NCBI GenBank assembly: GCA_964343975.1
Contig: CAYFLU010000063.1
Location: 1-18,217, forward strand
Length of the DNA stretch: 18,217 nt
Source of the DNA: SCUN01 sp964343975
GTDB taxonomy: Bacteria; Acidobacteriota; Vicinamibacteria; Vicinamibacterales; SCN-69-37
Reading direction: 5' to 3'
Positions 7,189 to 14,700 of the stretch are shown piece by piece. The stretch's first letter is position 1. Every line of letters begins with the position of its first letter. The translations under genes were made by a program, and so were the position numbers. Under the pieces are notes generated by a model. That model saw only the letters and a program-made list of their open reading frames with translations, searched no databases and was not told the origin of the DNA.

Positions 7189-7320
7189 ATGTCGATCACT
7201 GCGCTGATACTGGATTTCGGCGAAGTCATGGTGCGGCCGCAGTCACCAGCGTCGATGGCCCGGGAGCACCTGGCGGCGGCCGTGGCGTCGGTGGATGCGG
7301 TGCGCGCAGCGCTCGCGTAG
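7189..7320 (+). pseudogene. 43-codon ORF resembling the two ends of a HAD-family phosphatase
   Basis: The frame encodes a 43-residue peptide starting MSITALILDFGEVMV, which is the usual opening of haloacid-dehalogenase-type phosphatases (motif I as in ILDFGGVL). It then ends in ASVDAVRAALA, which resembles the C-terminal helix of the same family. The roughly 150 residues that would carry the cap, lysine and second acidic motif are missing, so the ORF looks like a remnant left after an internal deletion, or a coincidental small ORF. There is no frame elsewhere nearby that holds the missing middle. It ends one or two bases before the next gene's first possible ATG, and its last bases provide that gene's AGGA. 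It cannot be a working phosphatase. Confidence 0.4.
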
Positions 7321-7333
7321 GATGACAACTGAC

Positions 7334-8314
7334 ATGGCCACCGCACTTCGCACCCTGCAACGTCTGCCGATCGTCACGCTCGCCCCGCATGCGACGCCGA
7401 TCGACGACCTCGTGCGGTTGCGCGCGGCACTGGGGCCGGACGCGCCCCGATTGCTCATGAAGCGCGACGATCTGCTGTCGTTCGGTGGCGGCGGCAACAA
7501 AGTGCGCAAGATGCAGACGGTCGCCGCCGCCGCGCGCGCGGCCGGGGCCACCGTGCTCATCACCTGCGGTGGCGTGCAGTCGAACCACGCGCGCGTCACC
7601 GCCGCGGCCGGCGCGGTGCTGGGTCTGCGCGTGATCCTCATCGCCAACGGCGCCGCGCCCACGCACCTCACGGGCAATGCGCGCCTGAACGCGCTCTTCG
7701 GCGCGGAGGTGCGCCACGTCGCCACACGCGACGAGCGCGCGCCCGCCATGGACGCAGCCGCCGCCGACGTCCGCGCCACCGGCGGCGTCCCCTTCATCGT
7801 CCCTCTCGGCGCCTCCACTGCGCTCGGCGCGGCCGGCTTCGCGCGCGGCATCGAAGAGCTGCTCACGTCGGCCCATCGCCCCACCGCGATCGTCCACAGC
7901 ACATCGTCGGGCGGCACACAGGCGGGGCTGCTCATGGGCTGCGCGCTCTACGGCCTCAACACGCGCGTGATTGGCATCAGTGCCGACGATCCGGCAGCCG
8001 CGCTCACGTCGACGATCGCGACGTTGCTCGATGAGGCCGGCACGCTGCTCGGCGCGAGCGGCAGCACGCTCGCCGGTCCGCATCCGATCGAGGTCGACGA
8101 CGCATGGATCGGCGATGGCTATGGGGTTCCGACACCCGCCTCAACGGAAGCCGCCACACTCGTGGCGCGGACGGAAGGCGTGGTGCTGGACCCGGTGTAT
8201 ACGGCGAAAGCCATGGCCGCCCTCATCGCCCGCGTCCGCGCCGGCGAATGGCGCCGCGAGGACACGGTCCTCTTCTGGCACACGGGCGGCACGCCGGGCT
8301 ATTTCGCCAACTGA
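7334..8314 (+). CDS. D-cysteine desulfhydrase / ACC deaminase family PLP enzyme
   Basis: A 326-residue fold-type II PLP enzyme of the group that includes D-cysteine desulfhydrase (D-cysteine to pyruvate, sulfide and ammonia) and 1-aminocyclopropane-1-carboxylate deaminase. Seen: LLMKRDDL (40-47), Schiff-base Lys56 in GGNKVRKM, QSNHAR (82-87) for substrate carboxylate binding, the cofactor-phosphate loop SGGTQAG (192-198), GDGYGVPT (260-267), LDPVYTAKAM (285-294) and WHTGGTPGYF near the C-terminus. I cannot separate desulfhydrase from deaminase by sequence alone. The start at 7334 is preferred because AGGA lies 11 bases upstream and family homology starts shortly after; an ATG at 7322 and one at 7295 are in frame. 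It follows the HAD-like remnant and is followed by the CGCAC repeat array, so it is probably not in the same transcript as the nuclease operon. Confidence 0.85.
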   Translation: MATALRTLQRLPIVTLAPHATPIDDLVRLRAALGPDAPRLLMKRDDLLSFGGGGNKVRKMQTVAAAARAAGATVLITCGGVQSNHARVTAAAGAVLGLRVILIANGAAPTHLTGNARLNALFGAEVRHVATRDERAPAMDAAAADVRATGGVPFIVPLGASTALGAAGFARGIEELLTSAHRPTAIVHSTSSGGTQAGLLMGCALYGLNTRVIGISADDPAAALTSTIATLLDEAGTLLGASGSTLAGPHPIEVDDAWIGDGYGVPTPASTEAATLVARTEGVVLDPVYTAKAMAALIARVRAGEWRREDTVLFWHTGGTPGYFAN

Positions 8315-8320
8315 GGCCGT

Positions 8321-8469
8321 CGCACTTTCGCACCTTCGCACACTCGCACTCTCGCACTTTCGCACCTTCACGCACCTTCCCGCACCCTACGCACTTTTCG
8401 CACTTACCGTCGCACGCTCGCACCCTCGCACGTTCTCTTTGGCACGTTCACCCCGTCGCACTTTCGCAC
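8321..8469 (+). repeat. Degenerate 8-bp-spaced CGCAC repeat array (consensus TCGCACTT)
   Basis: The gap between two genes is almost wholly made of a short repeat. CGCAC occurs at 8321, 8329, 8337, 8345, 8353, 8361, 8371, 8381, 8390, 8399, 8411, 8419, 8427, 8457 and 8465, with a GGCAC variant at 8441. The first six are in exact 8-bp register; the others are spaced 8-16 bp. All copies point the same way. The consensus unit is TCGCACTT or TCGCACCT. It is not a CRISPR (unit far too short, no spacers) and makes no plausible protein. It may be a slippage-derived microsatellite or a multi-copy protein-binding array. The 22 bases from 8470 to the next start hold only a TTTAAG hexamer. Confidence 0.9.
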
Positions 8470-8491
8470 TTTGCCCTTCCAGACCTTTAAG

Positions 8492-9895
8492 ATGGAACCC
8501 ATGGTCTCCCTGACAAGTTACGGCGCCGCCCGCACGGTCACCGGCTCGAAGCACTTGCTTGAAGTCGACGGCCACAAGATCCTCGTCGACTGCGGCCAGT
8601 TTCAGGGGTTGAAGGAACTGCGCGAGCGCAACTGGCAGCCGCTCCCGATGCATGTGGAGTCGGTGATTCTGACGCACGCGCATCTCGACCACTGCGGCCT
8701 CCTGCCGCGGTTGGTGCAGCAGGGGTTCCGTGGGCGCATCTTCTGCACGCAGGCCACGGCCGAACTCGCGAAGATCGTGCTCGCCGATGCCGGTCGCTTG
8801 CAGGAAGAAGACGCCGAGCGAGCGAACCGCAAGGGCTACACGAAGCACAAGCCGGCGCTCGCGCTCTTCACCGAAGAAGATGCCGCGCGCGCGGCGATGC
8901 AGCTGCAACCGGTCGGCTACGACCGGCCGGTGCCGGTGGCGCCGGGCGTGACGGTGGAATTTCTGAATGCCGGTCACTTGCTGGGGTCGTCGTTCGCGCG
9001 CGTGCGCGTAGAGAAGGACGGCAAGACGGTTCTGTTTGGCGGCGACCTCGGCCGCTACGACCGGCCCGTGTTGCCGGATCCGACGCCTGTCGCCGAAGCC
9101 GACGTGCTGCTCGTGGAATCCACTTACGGCGATCGCCTCCACGACAAAGATGACGACGCGACGAAGTTGTCGGAGGTGATCACGCGAACGGCCGCGCGCA
9201 AGGGCAAGGTGATCATTCCGTCGTTCGCGCTCGGTCGCGTCGAAGAACTGCTCTATTGGATCGGCTTGCTCGAGTCGCAGAAGCGCATTCCGGAACTGCC
9301 GGTGTATGTCGACAGCCCGATGGCGATGGAGGTGCTGCAGGAATACCGCAAGCGCCTCAACGAGCTCGACCCGGAGATCTCGCAGATGGCGCACGCGCAT
9401 CATGCGCGTCGCGAGCGCGACGTGATGGCGTTCTCGACGGCGCGGCTGCGTGTGGTCACGTCACCGCGTGAGTCGCAGGCGGTGCAGGAATCGAATGTGC
9501 CGGCGATCGTGATCTCGGCGAGCGGCATGGCCACGGGCGGACGCGTGCTGCATCATCTGCGCCGCGCGCTGCCCGACAAGAAGAACACGATCCTGTTCGT
9601 GGGCTACCAGAGCGTGGGCACGCGCGGCCGGCAGATCCGTGATGGCGCGAAGTTCACGCGCATTCACGGCGAGGAAATTCCGGTGGCCGCCGAAGTGGCG
9701 TCGTTCGACTCGATGTCGGCGCACGCCGACGCCAACGAGATCATGCGCTGGTTGGGCCATTTCACGACGCCGCCCAAGCTCACCTGCCTCGTGCACGGTG
9801 AACCGGAGCCGATGGATGTGCTGAAGGCGCGCATCGAGCGCGAGCTGAAGTGGACGGTGAAGACACCGCTCCAGGGGGAGAGAATCACGCTGTGA
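8492..9895 (+). CDS. Beta-CASP metallo-beta-lactamase RNA-processing nuclease (YSH1/RNA-specificity type)
   Basis: A 467-residue cytosolic zinc hydrolase of the beta-CASP group (CPSF73/Ysh1-like), which cleave RNA endo- and sometimes exonucleolytically. The metallo-beta-lactamase ligands are THAHLDH (His62, His64, Asp66, His67), His162 in NAGHLLGS and Asp185 in GGDLGRYD. Beta-CASP motifs follow: A, ESTYGDR at 209-215; B, SAHAD with His411; C, VHGE with His435. PSFALGRVEELL and SASGMATGGRVLHH are also typical. No KH domain is present at the N-terminus, so it is the bacterial type rather than the archaeal one. ATG 8492 is used here; ATG 8501 (with GGA just before it) and a TTG at 8471 are in frame. 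Its stop overlaps the next start as GTGA, showing tight coupling to dipeptidyl peptidase III. The promoter presumably lies in or around the CGCAC array. Confidence 0.9.
   Translation: MEPMVSLTSYGAARTVTGSKHLLEVDGHKILVDCGQFQGLKELRERNWQPLPMHVESVILTHAHLDHCGLLPRLVQQGFRGRIFCTQATAELAKIVLADAGRLQEEDAERANRKGYTKHKPALALFTEEDAARAAMQLQPVGYDRPVPVAPGVTVEFLNAGHLLGSSFARVRVEKDGKTVLFGGDLGRYDRPVLPDPTPVAEADVLLVESTYGDRLHDKDDDATKLSEVITRTAARKGKVIIPSFALGRVEELLYWIGLLESQKRIPELPVYVDSPMAMEVLQEYRKRLNELDPEISQMAHAHHARRERDVMAFSTARLRVVTSPRESQAVQESNVPAIVISASGMATGGRVLHHLRRALPDKKNTILFVGYQSVGTRGRQIRDGAKFTRIHGEEIPVAAEVASFDSMSAHADANEIMRWLGHFTTPPKLTCLVHGEPEPMDVLKARIERELKWTVKTPLQGERITL
9874..9882 (+). promoter_or_regulatory. Ribosome binding site for the dipeptidyl peptidase gene
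   Basis: GGGGGAGAG sits inside the last codons of the nuclease gene, nine bases before the GTG at 9892. It decides that GTG, rather than the upstream in-frame ATG at 9850, is the start, since the ATG would create a 46-base overlap and has no such site. Confidence 0.6.
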
Positions 9896-11781
9896 CCGAC
9901 CGCAAGTATCTGCTCGAACAGATTGATGACGCGGCTGTCGTGCAGCTGTACGCCGACGGCTTTCGTGCACTGAGCCTCAACGACAAGATCCTGGTGTGGC
10001 ACCTCTACCAGGCGGCGCTGGCCGGGCGCGACATCTACTACGACCAGCGCTACCGCCACGGACTCGCGATGCGGCGCGCGCTCGAGCACGTGATCCGGCA
10101 CCCGGCCGGTGTGCCCGCGCCGGTCTTGGACGAGATCCGCCGCTACACGAAGCTCTTCTGGATCAACACGGGTCCGTACCACAACCTGACGGCGCGCAAG
10201 TTCGTGTTGAAGTGCACGTTCGACGAGTTCCGCGCCGCGCTCGGCGCGGACGCGTACGCCGCACTTGTGCGCGACATGGGCAGTGAGGCCGAGGTGCGCG
10301 CGGCGTTCTTCGATGCGTCGAGCGAGACGATGGTCACGTGCAAGACGCCGCCGCCCGGCAAAGACATCCTCGAAGAGAGCGCGAACAACCTCTATCACGG
10401 CGTGTCGAGCGCGGATCTGGCGGGCTTTACGGAACGGTACGGATTGAACTCGCGCCTGGTGAAGACGCCGGCGGGTCTCGTGGAAGAGGTGTACCGCGTG
10501 GGCGGCCGCTACGACGCCGAAATTTCGCGCATCGTGTCGCACCTCACGGCCGCGCTCCCATACGCGCCGGCCACAATGAAGACGGCGCTCGGGGCGCTGA
10601 TTCGGTTCTACCGCAGCGGCGACGATGCGGATCGCGTCGCGTACGACATCGCCTGGCTCAAAGACAAAGACTCCGTCGTCGACACGATCAACGGCTTCAT
10701 CGAGGTGTATCTCGACGCGCGCGGCATCAAGGGCGCGTGGGAGTCGCTCGTGTACATCGTGAATACCGAGAAGACGGCCGGGATCGAGAAGCTCGCGGCC
10801 GAGGCGGCGTGGTTCGAAGCGCGGACGCCGTGGGATCCGCAGTGGCGCCGCAAGGACGTGAAGGGCGTGACGGCGCGCGCGATCGACGTGATCGTGGAGT
10901 GCGGGGATTCCGGTCCGGTGACGCCGATCGGCATCAATCTGCCGAACGACCAGAACATCCGCGAAGTGCACGGCAGCAAATCGGTGTCGCTCGCGAACAT
11001 CACCGAGGCGTACGACAAGTCGCTGCCGACATCCTACCGGCGGGAGTTTTCGTGGTCGGACGACGAGGTGGCGCGGGCCGAGCAGTGGGGCGCGCTCGCG
11101 GCGGACGTGACGACGGCGATTCATGAAGTGCTCGGGCACGGCTCGGGCCGTGTCGCGGATCATTTGAACGGCCAACCGCAGCTTGCGATCAAGGAGCACT
11201 ACTCCGCGCTCGAGGAGTCGCGCGCGGATCTGGTGGCGTTGTACTTCGTCGGCGAGCCGAAGGTGGCCGAGTGCGGCATGCTGCCCGCCGAGCATCAGGC
11301 GGAGATCGTGCGGGCGGAGTACGAGGCGTATGCCCGCAATGCGCTCGTGCAGTTGCGGCGTATTCGCGAAGGCTCGCAAATCGAAGAAGACCACATGCGC
11401 AACCGTCAGGCGATCGTGCATTGGCTGATGGCGCACACGAAGGCGATCGAGGTCCGCAAGCGCGACAGCAAGACGTTCTATGTCGTCGTGGATGTCGAGG
11501 CGTTCCACGAGGGCGTGGGCCGGATGCTGGCGGAAGTGCAGCGCATCAAGAGCACCGGTGATTACGCCGCGGCCGCCGCGCTCTTCGACACGTACGGCAT
11601 TCACTTCGATCCGGCGCTCCGCGATGAAGTGGTGTCGCGCGTCGACAAGCTGAACCTGCCGTCGTACACGGGTTTCGTGCAACCCAAGCTCACGCCAGTG
11701 TCCAAGGACGGACAGATCGTGGACGTCGAGATCAGCTATCCGCAGGACCTCACCACGCAGATGCTGGAGTATTCCGCGTAG
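9892..11781 (+). CDS. Dipeptidyl peptidase III (M49 family zinc metallopeptidase)
   Basis: A 629-residue protein of the M49 family, which removes dipeptides from the N-termini of short peptides. The diagnostic zinc motif is HEVLGH (411-416; family HELLGH) with a one-residue-longer spacing than thermolysin-type HExxH, and the third ligand lies in EESRAD (441-446; family EECRAE, ligand Glu442). GSGR follows the zinc motif, and INLPNDQNIRE (348-358) and the substrate-cleft TGPYHNLTARKF (93-104) are also seen. There is no signal peptide, so it acts in the cytosol on imported or internally generated oligopeptides. The GTG start overlaps the nuclease stop (GTGA) and the next gene begins ten bases after its stop, so these three genes probably form one operon. 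Size fits bacterial members of the family. Confidence 0.92.
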   Translation: MTDRKYLLEQIDDAAVVQLYADGFRALSLNDKILVWHLYQAALAGRDIYYDQRYRHGLAMRRALEHVIRHPAGVPAPVLDEIRRYTKLFWINTGPYHNLTARKFVLKCTFDEFRAALGADAYAALVRDMGSEAEVRAAFFDASSETMVTCKTPPPGKDILEESANNLYHGVSSADLAGFTERYGLNSRLVKTPAGLVEEVYRVGGRYDAEISRIVSHLTAALPYAPATMKTALGALIRFYRSGDDADRVAYDIAWLKDKDSVVDTINGFIEVYLDARGIKGAWESLVYIVNTEKTAGIEKLAAEAAWFEARTPWDPQWRRKDVKGVTARAIDVIVECGDSGPVTPIGINLPNDQNIREVHGSKSVSLANITEAYDKSLPTSYRREFSWSDDEVARAEQWGALAADVTTAIHEVLGHGSGRVADHLNGQPQLAIKEHYSALEESRADLVALYFVGEPKVAECGMLPAEHQAEIVRAEYEAYARNALVQLRRIREGSQIEEDHMRNRQAIVHWLMAHTKAIEVRKRDSKTFYVVVDVEAFHEGVGRMLAEVQRIKSTGDYAAAAALFDTYGIHFDPALRDEVVSRVDKLNLPSYTGFVQPKLTPVSKDGQIVDVEISYPQDLTTQMLEYSA

Positions 11782-11791
11782 AATCGCCCGC

Positions 11792-14700
11792 ATGGGGCGA
11801 TTGCACCTGCTACGTATCGCGATCGCCGGCCTGTGCCTCACGGCACTGCCGGCGGCGCAAACCACCAACGCTTCGAATGACGCGCTCGCCGCGAAGGTCC
11901 GCGGCGAGCTGGCGGCGGCACGTGCGCTGCCGCCGGTGCTCGATCGCACGATCACGCCGGTCATCGACCGGCTGTGGGAGGGCTTCGACCGCGATGCCGC
12001 GATCGGCCAGGTCCGCTTCATGGACCAGTACTGGCGACTGCCAGGCAACGAGGGCTTCGACAAGTCGATCGATCGCGTGAGGCAGCGGCTCGTGGCCGCC
12101 GGTTTCGCCGAGCTGCCGTCGCGCCCGACCGCGCCGGTGACCACGCCATCGCTGTGGCTCGAGCCGGCGCCGCAGCCGAGTCCGGGCTGGGACCAGCAGG
12201 TGTCGACGCTGGCGATCGTGCGCAACGGGCAACCGGAAGACGTGGTGCTGTCGCGGGAGAAGGAGCGGCTGATCCTCGCGATCAACTCCTTCTCGACACC
12301 GAAAGGCGGCGTTACGGCGCCGCTCATCGATGTCGGCGGCGGCGCCGCCGCGAACGACTACACCGGCAAGGACGTGAAAGGCGCCATCGTCATCGGCACT
12401 AGCGGGATGGGCCAGCTCTTCACGCAGGCCGTGGTCAATCGCGGTGCGCTCGGCGTCGTGTCGACGCAGAAGGCGCCCGCGTATCTCGATCCGAGTCCGG
12501 ATCTCACGCAGTGGGGCAGCATCGGCTACGACGAGACGCACAAAGGCTTTGCGTTTCGCGCCACGCCGCGCGCGGCCGCCACGCTCAAGGCCGCGCTGGC
12601 CGCTGGTCCGGTCACGGTGCGTGCGGATGTGCAGACGACGTTCGCGCGCAAGCCCGAGCTCACGCTCTCGGCGGAGATTCCCGGCGCCGTGGTGCCGAGT
12701 GAGCGCATCGTCATTGCCGCACACGTGCAGGAGCCGGGCGCGAACGACAACGCGAGCGGAACGGCGACGAACATGGAGCTGGCGCGCGCGCTCGTGATGG
12801 GCGTGAAGGCCAAGCAGATTCCCGCGCCGGCGCGCACGCTCACGTTCCTGTGGGTGAACGAGATCAGCGGTAGCCGCCGGTGGTTGAGCGAGCATCCGGA
12901 AGCCGTGAAGGGCGTGAAGTACATGTTCTCGATGGACATGACGGGCGAGGACATCACGAAGACCGGCGGCGTGTTTCTCGTCGAGCGATGGCCGGATCCG
13001 GGTGCGGTGTGGCAGCGCGCGTGGGATCCGCATACGGAGTGGGGCGCGAGCCGCATCGACCCGAAGACGCTCAAGGGCGATCTCCTGAATGACCTGCACC
13101 TCGCCATCTGCGAGCGCGTGGCGAAGAAGAGCGAGGCAGCGGCGAAGCGGCCGTGGGATGTGCGGAGCAATCCCTACGAAGGCGGCAGCGACCACACGCA
13201 GTTTGGTTCCGCCGGCGTGCCGTCGGTGCTCGACTGGCACTTCACCGATCGCTTCTACCACACGAACCGCGACACGGCGGAGAAGACGAGCCCCGACGAG
13301 ATGCGCAATGTCGGCGTGGCGGTGGCGGCCAGTGCGTGGCTCATGGCGAGTGCCGACGCGCAGATGGGCGCGGCGGTCACCGAGCTGGTGACGAAAGTCG
13401 GCAACGCGCGGGTGGCGATCGAAACGCGTGAAGGCGCCTCGGCCACAGCGCCGGTCGACAACGCGACGATCGTGGCGGCGTGGCGGAAGTGGTACGACGA
13501 GGCGATCGCGAGCGTGAGCCGGCTCGTCGTGCAGCGACCTGCGTCGCAGCCACAGTATGTCGGCCGTCGCGACACGGCGCCGGCCGGTGTCGTGCTCAAG
13601 CAGCAGTCGGTGATCCCTCAGCCCACCTGTCCGCAGATCGAGATGCCGCCGATTCCGGTCACCGTCGTGAACGTGTTGTGGGCGGCCGACGATCGCTTCT
13701 TCTGCGCGTGTGGTCCGGATCACACGCCCTCACACAAGGAAGTGCGAGAGCGCGAGTTGATCTTCGGCCGCGCGCCGAACTCCACGGATCCCGCGGTGCG
13801 TCGCGCCGCGGCGATTGCGCTCGGGCGGCTTGCCACGAAGGACACGATTCCCGCGCTGCTGCGGTTGTATCGAGATGCCGATGCGACCGTGCGCATGGAG
13901 GCGGCCAACGCGCTCGGCGATGTCATCAAGCCCGACATGCCCGAGCTGGCGCAGGTGTGGGCCGCGACGCTCGATCGCCTCGTTGCAAAGCCGCTCACCG
14001 ACGACGGCACGGCGGCGGCGACGCTCGAGACGGTGGGGCGTTTGCCGAATGTGCCTGGGCGTGAGATCGCCGGCACCGCCGCGTTCATGATCGGCTGCAT
14101 GGTGGCGGTCGACTGCCAGCCGACGGTTCCGGACGGCGTACTCGACTTCCGTGTGGCGCCAGAGCGCCTGCTCGGCGCGATCAAAGGTCTCGAGTCGCTC
14201 ACGCGCCGCAATCCACGCGTGGAACTCACGTCGTCGGCGCGCAAGGTGCTGCGCGATCTGTCTGCGCATGGTCGCGGCGAATTCACCAGGATCGAGAGCG
14301 CGATCGGTCCGCGTCGCGCGGCGAACGTGCTGGCCGACCAACTCGCGCGTCTCCGCCGGCTGGCCATGCAGACGCTCATCAACGTTGGCGATCGCGACCG
14401 CGACACCATTCTGACGGCGACCCAAGATCCAGACTGGCAGGTGCGGCGGCTGGCGACGATGGCGCTGGGGAATCTGGCGTTGGATGGCGCGGACAAGGAT
14501 GAGTTGGCGTCCGCGCGGTTCGATCAGCAGTTGAAGGATGGGGATTTCCATGTGCGGATCGAAGCGGTGAAGATCGCCGCGCGTCGGGCCGGGCGTTCGG
14601 GTGAGTGCGAGGCGGTGCTGAACGCGACGAACGACACGGATGTGCCGGTGGTGTTGCAGGCCCTCGACGGGTTGTCGACGGCCTGCAAGGCCACCGAGCC

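Noticed and set aside
8223..8423. Small ORFs across the CGCAC array on both strands
   Set aside because: They translate the repeat itself (Lys-Val-Arg-Lys-Cys-like or Ser-His-Phe-Arg-Thr-like periodic peptides) and have no start signals or family features.
8321..8469. CRISPR array
   Set aside because: The unit is only about 8 bp, there are no unique spacers, and no cas gene is near.
9664..12327. 887-codon open frame on the minus strand
   Set aside because: It lies opposite the nuclease and peptidase genes, is rich in Arg/His without any domain, and arises from GC-biased third positions that remove stop codons on the other strand.
11810..13723. 637-codon open frame on the minus strand
   Set aside because: Antisense shadow of the M28 domain; composition is low-complexity Arg/His/Ala with no motif, while the plus strand has clear catalytic motifs.
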